Origin: Aegilops tauschii subsp. strangulata
Taxonomy: Eukaryota > Streptophyta > Magnoliopsida > Poales > Poaceae
DNA: 64,000 nucleotides
Reading direction: 5' to 3'
Assembly: GCF_002575655.3 (NCBI RefSeq)
Contig: NC_053035.3
Coordinates: 499,130,601-499,194,600, forward strand
Shown here: positions 9,983 to 22,788 of the stretch, piece after piece
Numbering within the stretch: the stretch's first letter is position 1
How the letters are laid out: the number at the start of each line of letters is the position of its first letter
Notes under the pieces: model-generated
Told to the model about the DNA's origin: nothing
The model's database searches: none
The model's input: only the letters and a program-made list of their open reading frames with translations
Made by a program: the position numbers and the translations under genes

Positions 9983-12900
9983 GGACCAAATCTTGAAGGA
10001 ACTCCTGGTGTACCTATGGCCGTCCCCATGCCCATGCCGGCAATCACAGCTGACTCACCTGACCAATTCCGTGGAAAGCTTCGACTCCCGCGTTTTGCTA
10101 TGCCCACCCACTATAAGCTCCATTTCCACCCAGACCTAGTCTCCTCAACATTTTCTAGTGTGGTGTCGATTAATGTCTTCATTTTAGCGTCCACTCGTTT
10201 CCTTGTGCTAAATGTTGTGGAACTCACCATCGACCATGCTTCCATCCACTTCAAGGTACACACCGATGCGCCGACCTGTAATGAAAGATCTACTCTCTAA
10301 AGATGCTTATTTCTTCAAAGTACATAATAAACGCCATCTTCACTGGTGTCATGGTTCCTGGTTATTGCAGAGTTTGGAGCCAACCGACGTGGTGTTCTTC
10401 AAGGACGACCAGATTATGGTACTCGGGTTTCTTAAAGAGCTTCCACTAGGTGAGGGTGTGCTAAGTATGCACTTCAATGGCACCCTTAGCGATGAGATGA
10501 AGGGATTTCACAGAGGGTATGAGTTTCTTCTTGCATTTTTCTTTCCTGATATTTCCAATATTTTTAAAATAATTCATGCATGAAAATGTAATGTTGTTGA
10601 TATGAAGTGTTATATGAAGTTGCCACACACACACACACACACACAGAGTACAATCAAGAGTTGTATTAAGTTGCCATGCACCAAGATCTAGATAAGTCAT
10701 GTCATTTCTCATCACCACGCATAGCGTTGACTTCAAAAAATAAGCACACACCCAGTGACTATCTAATGGTCAGAAAATCCATATAGATTTAATTATGTAT
10801 ATCAATGGATCATTATGTATACAATAGGAGAGATAACAGATGAATTGTTTGTTTCCATATGCTCAGAACCTTTTAGGACACCAAAGTCACTAGCTAGTGG
10901 TATCACTACTGAAACTACAGAAGACACTAGCATTTGGGAAGTATGTGTGTACAACTAATACTATTGTATTTCACGTTTCATGATTTTTTGTTGTATTATG
11001 CTTTCAGTAAATACCACTATAAGGGGGAGATGGCATACATGGCGTTCACAGTGTTTGAGCCCGTGCATGCGCGACGGTGTTTTCCTTGTTGGGATGAACC
11101 TAATTTCAAGGTGATTATCGTAATAAGATTTATAGATTCTCTAGAGGCTCAATCTATGATTTTTATTTCTTCAGCAGCATTGTCCGTGCACTCATAAGGC
11201 CACAATATGTATGTATGTTCGAACAACTGTAATTCCTCATCAGAAGTCTTAATCTTCCTCTCATATGTGTGCAGCAGGGGCCTCAGTGAGGTTGTATATT
11301 CTATTATTTTTCTCACGTTATTTCAAACTTTCAGGCTAAGTCCAAGTTAACTTTAGAAGTTCAATCTGACTTGGTAGCTCTATCCAACATGCCTGTACTT
11401 GGTGAGATGGTGGATGGTTCTATCAAGGTTGTCCATTTTGAGGAATCACCCCTGATGTCAACTTATTTAGTTGCCATGGTTGTTGGTATTTTTGAGTTTA
11501 TAGAAGGTGTGACGTCAGAAGGTATCAAATCCACTTTTGTTATCGCATTCACATCATCCTTTGAAATGTCAATGGATTCATTATTTTATACCACTTTCCA
11601 CCATTCTAATTATTTAGGCACCATAGTCCGTGTGTACACCGAAGTTGGCAAGTCTAAACAAGGGCAGTTTGCATTGGATGTTGCAGTGAAGTCATTGGAT
11701 CTATATGATGAGTAAGATCATAACCTACCCATGTAGTTAAGTAAACCAGTTGAAAAGAAGAACATAAGTCAATGTAATCCCAGAGATAAGCTGACATGGT
11801 GTCCTAGTTTAAAATCATACATATTTTCCACCAAAACATGTGTCACACATTATACTATATATGAAGTTACCAAGCAAAACATCTTGCACACGTTGTCAAG
11901 TGCACCTAATAGCTTAACCTGGGTATGCTCCTGATTGTGATAAAGTATCTCAAGATATGAAAGTTAATGGATAGAATCCCTAACCAGGTGTTTATTTCCT
12001 ACATGTCTAAGTTACTTTGAAACTCCTTATGCACTCCCTAAGCTGGACATGATTGGAATCCCTGATTTTCCTGTGGCCTTGGAAAACTTTGGATTGGTCA
12101 CAATCGGAGAGGGGGGTTTGCTTTTGGATGAAACGTCTACAACATCCACCAAACTGCAGCAAGTAAGGACCGTAATTCATAAAGTTATTTTTTACCTTTG
12201 TTGTCACCAGTTACTACTCACGATTTGAAAAATTATGGTATGCTACCCCACTTAACCGATGTATAAGATAGAATCCCTAACCCGGTGTTTATTTCCTACA
12301 TGTCTAAGTTACTTTGAAACTCCTTATGCACTCCCTAAGCTGGACATGATTGGAATCCCTGATTTTCCTGTGGCCTTGAAAAACTTTGGATTGGTCACAA
12401 TCGGAGAGGGGGGTTTGCTTTTGGATGAAACGTCTACAACATCCACCAAACTGCAGCAAGTAAGGACCGTAATTCATAAAGTTATTTTTTACCTTTGTTG
12501 TCACCAGTTACTACTCACGATTTGAAAAATTATGGTATGCTACCCCACTTAACCGATGTATAAGGCAATCACAATTTTGACTAATGATAACGTCTAAATA
12601 TTACACCTTTTTCTTGATGATTGTGGTAATGTGAAGAAATCCTTTGTTCATTGATCTCAACATCTATTATGTTTAGATTGCAGTTAATGTGGCACATGAA
12701 TTAGCTCATCAATGGTGTGGCAATCTTGTAACCATGGAATGGTGGAATGACATATGGCTAAGTGAGGGATTTGCTACATGGGTATGTTGATGATTAAAAT
12801 ATCACGAATTGAATACCAAGTTATTTGTGCATGCTGAAAGTACTAGTTTTTAACAGATGAGCCATGAAGCAGTAGATTCTTTTTTTCCTCAGTGGAATAT

Positions 12901-15900
12901 TTGGCTGAAGTTTCTTGTGGGCAGAGTTGAAACTCTTAGATTGGATTCAGTGACGGGGTCTCACCCAATCGAGGTAATCACATTGCTCGTTAATGTTTCA
13001 TGACATGTCAAGCGATTTAATTGTTATGAATTTCATATGACATGGAGTAATGTGTCTACCCATATAATCTATGGTGTAATATTATTGTTAAAATATAAGA
13101 GTCTCATGAATTTTCATTTTGACAATAGTAAATGATAATCATTTTATATAATATTTTAATCTGACATCTCTATAATATCATTGGTTGATTCAAGGTTGTC
13201 TCTTGAAAATTCCATGACATGTGAGTAAATTTTAAGAACTACACATGTAAAAAATTATTAGCAAAAATAATAATGAATTTATCATTTTGCAGCACCGAAA
13301 TGAAAAAAAGTAGTTAAAAATTCGTATGAACGTTGTCTTAGCTAATTGTGATCAATCCATCAATATTTTCATATAAGAGTCATGCACTCAACTCGCTAGG
13401 TATTCATCCAACCTACAGCCAATGCAAAAAAAATAAGACCTTCAACCAAACCTGGTTTAGCTCGTCTAGATTGTGAATCTCACTTGTTAGGTATCATTCA
13501 AAAGAACACCACGAGTGTGCTTGTGAAATTTGAAGGATGCCTCATGGCCCAGAAGAAAAAGGAAGGAACGTTGTGTCCTCTCACTCGATCCAATTGATGG
13601 AGGGGTCTAGGTAGGAGGATGTATCCTGCTCATAAAAGTACTTTCACATGCTCGCCCAGGATGTACTCCAATGGGCTTATGCTTCGCCATCAGGATGCAC
13701 CTTTCTGTATTAATTTTTTTATTGACACGACCCCTTGCTCCCATGTCTCGTGTTTAGTTTGATCTCACCAGGGTAGTGTCAAATAAATTGGATGAATAAA
13801 GAAATCATTTGTATCGCCTTCCACTCTTCTATATACACATCACTAAGCCCCACATATTCTCATTTGGCCTTTCTAGGTGAGTATGAAAAAAGGAGATGAT
13901 TCTTGCTAGTGCATGACAACACTACTCTAGATTGCTTCATCGTGGATGATTGACAACCGCTCACAATGATGGTTGTCCGGTCAATCCGCTTTTGGTATTC
14001 ACTTAGATGGCATCATGCCTAGAAATTTATTAGTCCAATTAGGATAGATCACTATTTCAGTTGTTCTTCTTTCAACCATCTTGTATACTAATGATGCTCC
14101 AAGAGTTGGGGTGTGGGGGTGAGTCATAGATTGCATTGAGCCCTAGTTGGATATCACACTCATGCTAATGTGGTAGAGAGGCCATGCCAGTGGTGGAGGT
14201 AACATGCTTCACATCACTAGAAAACCTTGTTCTACACTACATGCCATGAGAACAATTGAGCTTCCCTCTTGCAATTTATCTCTCTTACCATTTCCATTTT
14301 TTTCTTGGAAAATATCATTTTTTGTACTAATCATTAAAAAGGTAAAAACAATTTATTAATAAATATCACTAGAGATTTTGAGTAGTAAAGACTCAATTTT
14401 GCGGCTATGTGCTTGATTTATCATGTGAGAGTATTCACAAGAAGAATGATCCTATAGATGTAAGCAGTTCGGCGGAACAAAGGTTGCGGGCTGTGGTGGA
14501 CTATTGGTTTGTGTGGTATTATAACACCGAGAGAGTTCGACAACAGTTCTTTCTAATTACTCCTCCCTTCCCGGTTTTTTGGGCTTATCACATTTCTTGG
14601 TTTTTCCATTTTTTAAGTCCTACATTCACTTCTATCCACCACATGTTCACATTCCGAGTCGCGTTAAATTGATGCATGCAAGGATTAAAATGAAACCAAC
14701 CAAGGCATATAACAATTCCTACTCATTCGCGGCCACCCATGAGTAGTTAATGCAGATTAAAGTTTGAGTAGTTTTACAAACTACATGATACATTCCTCCA
14801 CTCATCATCTACTTTGGTTGATGAGATTTCAAATATGAACTCTCTATACCGGAAAGGATGCAGTATACACTAGAAGATTCTTTAGACAATATAGGTTTAA
14901 CGTATTGATGGCATGTTTTTAAACACCCATGTTTTGTACAATCGATGGGTGCTTAAAACACTTAAAATTAATGTACTTTATTAAAAAAATAGGTTCTAAG
15001 ATGTCTGTAAGAGAGTAGGATTTTGTAATATGTTTGCGAAAAGCAGTCTAGGATGACATTCCTGGAGGGAAGCATCCAACCAAGTACATTACCATGGGTA
15101 GGGGGGTCGCTCGCTATTTAATCTATAAAATCTAATGTTTAGTTGCTACTTCGATCATAATTTCCCTTTTCATGTGTAATTTTGTTAAATATGGAAGTTG
15201 ATATTAAAACTCTTTTAATTTCATATGTTATGTTAGACATCCGTTGTCTTGCCAATTTCGTCAACAGAGATTAAATTGGATGCATTAACATTTTAACTTA
15301 TCTAAATCATGGCATGTAATTCCTTTCATGTTTTCATTATTATTCTTATATATGTCAGGTTGAGATACACCATACTAATGAAATCAATGGTATTTTTGAT
15401 GAAATCATTTATGTTAAAGGTGCTTCTATTATTCGCATGCTACAAAGTTTCTTGGGGGCAAAGTGTTTCCAGGTCTCGAATCTACTATTATTGTTGTTGA
15501 TAGAATACATTTTAGAATGTTACTTAAAAGTGTACAAATCAATTTCTAAAATTCTCTTGTTCATCATATTCTGGAATGAAATTTTAGAAGACCAGTTATA
15601 TTTCCATAGTCTCATACAGTAAAGATGAATAAATTTATATGTGGGCATAATTGATTATGTTTCATGTATTTTTTGTTGTTGGTTCTCTCTCTCCCCCTGG
15701 TTTTCTTGATGTTAGTTGGATCTGCAAAATTTTCTCCCACTTCACTATTCTATACTGAACCTGAGAAACTATTGTAGAAAGCATTGGCTTCGTATGTAAA
15801 GAAATATGCATACTCGAATGCTAAAACCGAGGACCTATGGACAGTGATTGAAGAGGAAACTGGTGAACCGTTCAAGGATTTGATGACTCCTTGGACGAAG

Positions 15901-15972
15901 GAACCAGGTGTTGGGGAACGTAGTAATTTCAAAAAAATTCCTACGCACACGCAAGATCATGGTGATGCATAG
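9983..15972 (+). CDS. Still-readable 5' part of the aminopeptidase with LTR-derived tail
   Basis: As the locus stands, translation through exons 2-11a keeps the whole N-terminal beta domain and the thermolysin-like catalytic domain. It then runs from ...WTKEPG into the inserted LTR, adding 20 residues (VGERSN...) and stopping at the TAG ending at 15972. With exon 1 this would be a 525-residue product lacking the C-terminal ERAP1-like domain. The zinc ligands and catalytic Tyr are all upstream of the break. Whether such a protein folds or the transcript survives cannot be told from sequence. The nine introns between exon 2 and exon 11 all have GT-AG borders; intron 9 (12974-15358) is the largest at 2385 bp. 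Confidence 0.6.
10623..10645. repeat. CA microsatellite
   Basis: A run of about ten CA units lies in intron 3 of the aminopeptidase gene. It is likely polymorphic. Confidence 0.9.
11971..12564. repeat. 297-bp tandem duplication containing exon 7
   Basis: 11971-12267 and 12268-12564 are equal-length copies beginning atagaatccctaacc and ending ccgatgtataag. Each holds the 151-bp exon 7 with both splice sites. I saw two differences: ccaggtg/cccggtg in the intron, and G/A within ttgGaaaac/ttgAaaaac in the exon. The second changes Glu to Lys in the GAMEN-equivalent motif of the downstream copy. A 151-bp exon included twice would shift frame. Confidence 0.95.
12974..15358 (+). other. Intron 9 of the aminopeptidase gene
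   Basis: A 2385-bp AT-rich intron with GT (12974) and AG (15357-15358) borders. It holds no recognisable gene. The stretch around 13020-13330, rich in atgaattt/taatatt, may include a decayed MITE, but I could not define ends. The 87-codon open frame at 14409 shows no family resemblance. Confidence 0.6.
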
Positions 15973-17618
15973 CAACGAGAGGGGAGAGTGTTGTCCAAGT
16001 ACCCTCGTAGACCGACAGCGGAAGCGTTATCACAACGCGGTTGATGTAGTCGTACGTCTTCACGATCCGACCGATCAAGTACCGAACGTACGGCACCTTC
16101 GAGTTCTACACACGTTCAGCTCGATGACGTCCCTCGAACTCCGATCCAGCCGAGTGTTGAGGGAGAGTTTCGTCAGCACGACGGCGTGGTGACGATGATG
16201 ATGTTCCACCGACGCAGGGCTTCGCCTAAGCTCCGCAATGGTGTTATCGAGGTGTAATATGGTGGAGGGGGGCACCGCACACGGCTAAGAGATCTCAAGG
16301 ATCAATTGTTGTGTCTCTGGGGTGCCCCCCTGCCCCCGTATATAAAGGAGCAAGGGGGAGGCAGCCGGCCAAGGGGAGAGGCGCGCCATAGGGGGGAGTC
16401 CTACTCCCACCGGGAGTAGGACTCCTCCTTTCCTTGTGGGAGTAGGAGAAGGGAAGGGGGAAGGAGAAAGAAGGAAGGGTGCGCCCCCCTTCCCTAGTCC
16501 AATTCGGACCAGACCATGGGGAGGGGTGCGGCCACCTTTTGAGGCCTTTCTCTCCTTTCCCGTATGGCCCATTAAGGCCCAATACGAATTCCCGTAACTC
16601 TCCGGTACTCCGAAAAATACCCGAATCACTCGGAACCTTTCCGAAGTCCGAATATAGTCGTCCAATATATCGATCTTTACGTCTCGACCATTTCGAGACT
16701 CCTCTTCATATCCCCGATCTCATCTGGGACTCCGAACTCCTTCGGTACATCAAAACTCAATAAAACTGTCATCGTAACGTTAAGCGCAAGGACCCTACGA
16801 GTTCGAGAACTACGTAGACATGACCGAGACACGTCTCCGGTCAATAACCAATAGCGGGACCTGGATGCCCATATTGGCTCCCACATATTCTACGAAGATC
16901 TTTATCGGTCAGACCGCATAACAACATACGTTGTTCCCTTTGTCACCGGTATGTTACTTGCCCGAGATTTGATCGTCGGTATCTCGATACCTAGTTCAAT
17001 CTCGTTACCGGCAAGTCTCTTTACTCGTTCCGTAATACATCATCCCGCAACTAACTCATTAGTCACAATGCTTGCAAGGCTTATAGTGATGTGCATTACC
17101 GAGTGGGCCCAGAGATACCTCTCCGACAATCGGAGTGACAAATCCTAATCTCGAAATACGCCAACCCAACAAGTACCTTTGGAGACACCTGTAGAGCACC
17201 TTTATAATCACCCATTTACGTTGTGATGTTTGGTAGCACACAAAGTGTTCCTCCGGTAAACGGGAGTTGCATAATCTCATAGTCATAGGAACATGTATAA
17301 GTCATGAAGAAAGCAATAGCAACATACTAAACGATCGGGTGCTAAGCTAACGGAATGGGTCAAGTCAATCACGTCATTCTCCTAATGAGGTGATCCCGTT
17401 AATCAAATGACAACTCATGTCTATGGCTAGGAAACATAACCATCTTTGATTAACGAGCTAGTCAAGTAGAGGCATACTAGTGACACTCTGTTTGTCTATG
17501 TATTCACACATGTATTATGTTTCCGGTTAATACAATTCTAGCATGAATAATAAACATTTATCATGATATAAGGAAATAAATAATACTTTATTATTGCCTC
17601 TAGGGCATATTTCCTTCA
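15909..17618 (-). repeat. LTR A of the compound Copia element
   Basis: A 1710-bp LTR with TG...CA ends (tgttggggaacg ... atttccttca on the + strand). In the element's own orientation it is the 3' LTR of the left unit. Its TATA-like cttttatatac equivalent appears on + as gtatataaagg (16338-16349). It begins directly after the exon 11 sequence and supplies the in-frame stop at 15970-15972. Confidence 0.93.
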
Positions 17619-20600
17619 GTCTCCCACTTGCACTAGAGTCAATAATCTAGTTCACATCGCCATGTGATTTAACATTAATAATTCACATCACCATGTGATT
17701 AACACCCATAGTTCACATCTCTATGTGACCAACACTCAAAGGGTTTACTAGAGTCAATAATCTAGTTCACATCGCTATGTGATTAACACCCAAAGAGTAC
17801 TAAGGTGTGATCATGTTTTGATTGTGAGATAATTTTAGTCAACGGGTCTGTCACGTTCAGATCTGTAATTATTTTGCAAATTTCTATGTCTACAATGCTC
17901 TGCACGGAGCTACTCTAGCTAATTGCTCCTACTTTCAATATGTATCTAGACCGAGACTTAGAGTCATCTAGATTTAGTGTCAAAACTTACATCGACGTAA
18001 CCCTTTACGACGAACCTTTTGTCACTTCCATAATCGAGAAACATATCCTTATTCCACTAAGGATAATTTTGACCGCTGTCCAGTGATCTACTCCTAGATC
18101 ACTATTGTACTCCCTTGCCAAAATCAATGTAGGGTATACAATAGATCTGGTACACAGCATGGCATACTTTATAGAACCTATGGCCAAGGCATAGGGAATG
18201 ACTTTCATTCTCTTTCTATCTTTTGCCGTGGTCGGGCTTTGAGTCTTTACTCAATTTCACACCTTGTAACACAGGCAAGAACTCTTTCTTTGACTGTTCT
18301 ATTTTGAACTACTTCAAAATCTTGTTAAGGTATGTACTCACTGAAAAACTTATCAAGCGTCTTCATCTATCTCTATAGATCTTGATACTCAATATGTAAG
18401 CAGCTTCACCGAGGTCTATCTTTGAAAAACTCCTTTCAAACACTCCTTTATGCTTTGCAGAATAATTCTACATTATTTCTGATTAACAATATGTCATTCA
18501 CATATACTTATCAGAAATGTTGTAGTGCTCCCACTCACTTTCTTGTAAATACAGGCTTCACCGCAAGTCTGTATAAAACTATATCCTTTGATCAACTTAT
18601 CAAAGCGTATATTCCAACTCCGAGATGCTTGCTCCAGTCCATAGATGGATCGCTGGAGCTTGCATATTTTGTTAGCACCTTTAGGATTGACAAGACCTTC
18701 TGGTTGCATCATATACAACTCTTCTTTAATAAATCCATTAAGGAATGCAGTTTTGTTTATCCATTTGCCATATTTCATAAAATACGGCAATTGCTAACAT
18801 GATTCAGACAGACTTAAGCATAGATACGAGTGAGAAACTCTCATCGTAGTCAACACCTTGAACTTGTCGAAAAACCTTTTTGCGACAATTCTAGCTTTGT
18901 AGATAGTAACACTACTATCAGCGTCCGTCTTCCTCTTGGCGATCCATTTATTCTCAATTGCTTGCTGATCATCGGGCAAGTCAACCAAAGTCCACACTTT
19001 GTTCTCATACATGGATCTCATCTCAGATTTCATGGCCTCAAGCCATTTTGCGGAATCTGGGCTCACCATCGCTTCTTCATAGTTCGTAGGTTCGTCATGG
19101 TCTAGTAACATAACCTCCAGAACAGGATTACCGTACCACTCTGGTGCGGATCTTACTCTGGTCTACCTATGAGGTTTGGTAGTAACTTGATCTGAAGTTT
19201 CATGATCATCATCATTAACTTCCTCACTAATTGGTGTAGGTGTCGCAGAAACCGGTTTCTGTGATGAACTACTTTCCAATAAGGGAGCAGGTATAGTTAC
19301 CTCATCAAGTTCTACTTTCCTCCCACTCACTTCTTTCGAGAGAAACTCCTTCTCTAGAAAGGATCCATTCTTAGCAACAAAAGTCTTGCCTTTGGATCTG
19401 TGATAGAAGGTGTACCCAACAGTCTCCTTTGGGTATCCTATGAAGACACATTTCTCCGATTTGGGTTTGAGCTTATCAGGATGAAACTTTTTCACATAAG
19501 CATCGCAACCCCAAACTTTAAGAAACGACAACTTTGGTTTCTTGCCAAACCGTAGTTCATAAGGCGTCGTCTCAACGGATTTTGATGGTGCCCTATTTAA
19601 CGTGAATGTAGCTGTCTCTAATGCATAACCCCAAAACGATAGTGGTAAATTGGTAAGAGACATCACAGATTGCACTATATCCAATAAAGTACGGTTATGA
19701 CGTTCGGACACACCATTATGCTGTGGTGTTCCAGGTGGCGTGAGTAGTGAAACTATTTCACATTGTTTTAACTGAAGGCCAAACTCGTAACTCAAATACT
19801 CTTCTCTACGATCAGATCGTAGAAACTTTATTTTTCTTGTTACGATGATTTTCCACTTCACTCTGAAATTATATGAACTTTTCAAATGTTTCAGACTTAT
19901 ATTTCATTAAGTAGATATACCCATATCTGCTCAAATCATCTGTGAATGTGAGAAAATAACGATATCCGCCACGAGCCTCAATATTCATTGGACCACATAC
20001 ATCTGTATGTATGACTTCCAACAAATCTGTTGCTCTCTCCATAGTTCGGGAGAACGGCGTTTTAGTTATCTTGCCCATGAGGCACGGTTCGCAAGCATCA
20101 AGTGATTCATAATCAAGTGATTCCAAAATCCCATCAGTATGGAGTTTCTTCATGCGCTTTACACCAATATGACCTAAACGGCAGTGCCACAAATAAGTTG
20201 CACTATCATTATTAACTTTGCATCTTTTGGCTTCATTATTATGAATATGTGTATCACTACGATCGAGATCCAACAAACCATTTTCGTTGGTGTGTATGAC
20301 CATAGAAGGTTTTTATTCATGTAAACAGAACAACAATTGTTCTCTAACTTAAATGAATAACCGTATTGCAATAAACATGATCAAATCATATTCATGCTCA
20401 ACGCAAACACCAAATAACACTTATTTAGTTTCAACACTAATCCCGAAAGTATAGGGAGTGTGCGATGATGATCATATCACACTTGGAACTACTTCCAACA
20501 CACATCGTCACCTCGCCTTTTACTAGTCTCTGTTTATTCTGCAACTCCCGTTTTCGAGTTACTACTCTTTAGCAACTGAACCAGTATCAAATACTGAGGG

Positions 20601-22788
20601 GTTGCTATAAACACTAGTAAGTACACATCAATAACATGTATATCCAATATACCTTTGTTCACTTTGCCATCCTTCTTATCCACCAAATACTTGGGGCAGT
20701 TCCGCCTCCAGTGACCAGTTCCTTTGCAGTAGAAGCACTTAGTCTCAGGCTTAGGTACAGACTTGGGCTTCTTCACTTGAGTAGCAACTTGCTTGCCGTT
20801 CTTTTTGAAGTTCCCCTTCTTCCCTTTGCCCTTTTCTTGAAACTAGTGGTCTCGTCAACCATCAACACTTGAAGTGGTCTCGTCAACCATCAACACTTGA
20901 TGTTTTTCTTGATTTCTACCTTCGTCGATTTCAGCATCACGAAGAGCTCGGGAATTACTTTCGTCATCCCTTGCATACTATAGTTCATCACGAAGTTCTA
21001 CTAACTTGGTGATGGTGACTAGAGAATTCTGTCAATCACTATTTTATCTGGAAGATCAACTCCCACTTGATTCAAGCGATTGTAGTACCCAGACAATCTG
21101 AGCACATGCTCACCGGTTGAGCGATTCTCCTCCATCTTTTAGCTATAGAACTTCTTGGAGACTTCATATCTCTCAACTCGGGTATTTGCTTGAAATATTA
21201 ACTTCAACTCCTGGAACATCTTATATGTTCCATGACGTTCAAAACGTCTTTGAAGTCCTGATTCTAAGCTGTTAAGCATGGTGCACTAAACTATCAAGTA
21301 GTCATCATATTGAGCTAGCCAAACGTTCATAACGTCTTCATCTGCTCCTGCAATAGGTCTGTCACCTAGCGGTGCATCAAGGACATAATTTTTCTGTGCA
21401 GCAATGAGGATAATCCTCAGATCACGGATCCAATCCGCATCTTTGCTACTAACATCTTTCAACATAATTTTTCTCTAGGAACATATCAAAAATAAACACA
21501 GGGAAGCAACAACGCGAGCTATTGATCTACAACATAATTTGCAAAATACTATCAGGACTAAGTTCATGATAAATTTAAGTTCAATTAATCATATTACTTA
21601 AAGAACTCCCACTTAGATAGACATCCCTCTAATCTTCTAAGTGATCACGTGATCCATATCAACTAAACCATGTCCGATCATCACGTGAGATGGAGTAGTT
21701 TCAATGGTGAACATCACTATGTTGATCATATCTACTATATGATTCACGCTCGACCTTTCGGTCTCCGTGTTCCGAGGCCATATCTGTTATATGCTAGGCT
21801 CGTCAAGTTTAACCTGAGTATTCCGCGTGTGCAACTGTTTTGCACCCGTTGTATTTGAACGTAGAGCCTATCACACCCGATCATCACGTGGTGTCTCAGC
21901 ACGAAGAACTTTCGCAACGGTGCATACTCAGGGAGAACACTTATACTTTGATAATTTAGTGAAGGATCATCTTATAATGCTACCGTCAAACAAAGCAAGA
22001 TAAGATGCATAAAGGATTAACGTCACATGCAATCAATATAAGTGATATGATATGGCCATCATCATCTTGTGCTTGTGATCTCCATCTCCGAAGCACCGTG
22101 CTTGTGATCTCCATCTCCGAAGCACCGTCATGATTACCATCGTCACCGGCGCGACACCTTGATCTCCATCGTAGCATCGTTGTCGTCTCGCCAACTTATT
22201 GCTTTTACGACTATCGCTACCGCTTAGTGATAAAGTAAAACTATTACATGGCGATTGCATCTCATACAATAAAGTGACAACCATATGGCTCCTGCCAGTT
22301 GCCGATAACTCGGTTACAAAACATGATCATCTCATACAACACATTATATCACATCATGTCTTGACCATATCACATCACAACATGCCCTGCAAAAACAAGT
22401 TAGACGTCCTCTACTTTGTTGTTGCATATTTTACGTGGCTGCTACGGGCTTAGCAAGAACCGTTCTTACCTACGCATCAAAACCACAACGATAGTTTGTC
22501 AAGTTGGTGCTGTTTTAACCTTCGCAAGGACCGGGCGTAGCCACACTCGGTTCAACTAAAGTGAGAGAGACAGACACCCGCCGGTCACCTTTAAGCAACG
22601 AGTGCTCGCAATGGTGAAACCAGTCTCGCGTAAGCGTACGCGTAATGTCGGTCCGGGCCGCTTCATCTCACAATACCGCTGAACCAAAGTATGACATGCT
22701 GGTAAGCAGTATGACTTATATCGCCCACAACTCACTTGTGTTCTACTCGTGCATAGCATCAACGCATAAAACCAGGCTCTGATACCAC
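17619..22788 (-). mobile_element. Internal region of the Copia element
   Basis: A 5170-bp interior between LTR A and LTR B, read right to left: primer-binding site (22769-22787), untranslated leader with repeats near 22060-22130, gag (about 21465 down to 20534), protease remnants, integrase (20303-19163), reverse transcriptase (19111 to about 18300), then decayed RNase H and the purine tract. It is shorter and more decayed than expected for an autonomous member, with many stops in the RT-RNase H part. Confidence 0.85.
18494..21465 (-). pseudogene. Broken gag-pol polyprotein of the Copia element
   Basis: Successive open pieces on the minus strand carry family landmarks. Gag (about 21465-20534) starts near MLKDVSSKDAD-like sequence, contains in-frame stops and ends with a zinc knuckle, CFYCKGTGHWRRNC (20776-20534). 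GAG-pre-integrase and integrase begin HCRLGHIG-like at 20303-19869; the integrase core continues in another frame at 19885-19163 with PQHNGVSERHN and the C-terminal GKKPKLSFLKVWGC block. Reverse transcriptase is in two pieces (19111-18794 with KWLEAMKSEM, and 18790-18494 with LYMMQPEG and YGLEQASRSWN). Just beyond, the YVDD catalytic box reads YVND, followed by stops. Function is therefore lost. Confidence 0.85.

Noticed and set aside
11522..11617. Reading exon 5 and exon 6 of the aminopeptidase as one continuous exon
   Set aside because: The frame stays open across, but the 96 bp between has GT-AG borders and encodes residues absent from the family, whereas splicing restores the expected G-x-x-VRVY junction.
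16285..16665. Open frames repeated identically at 16285-16665 and 23165-23545
   Set aside because: They are inside the two LTRs; their identity reflects LTR duplication, not genes.
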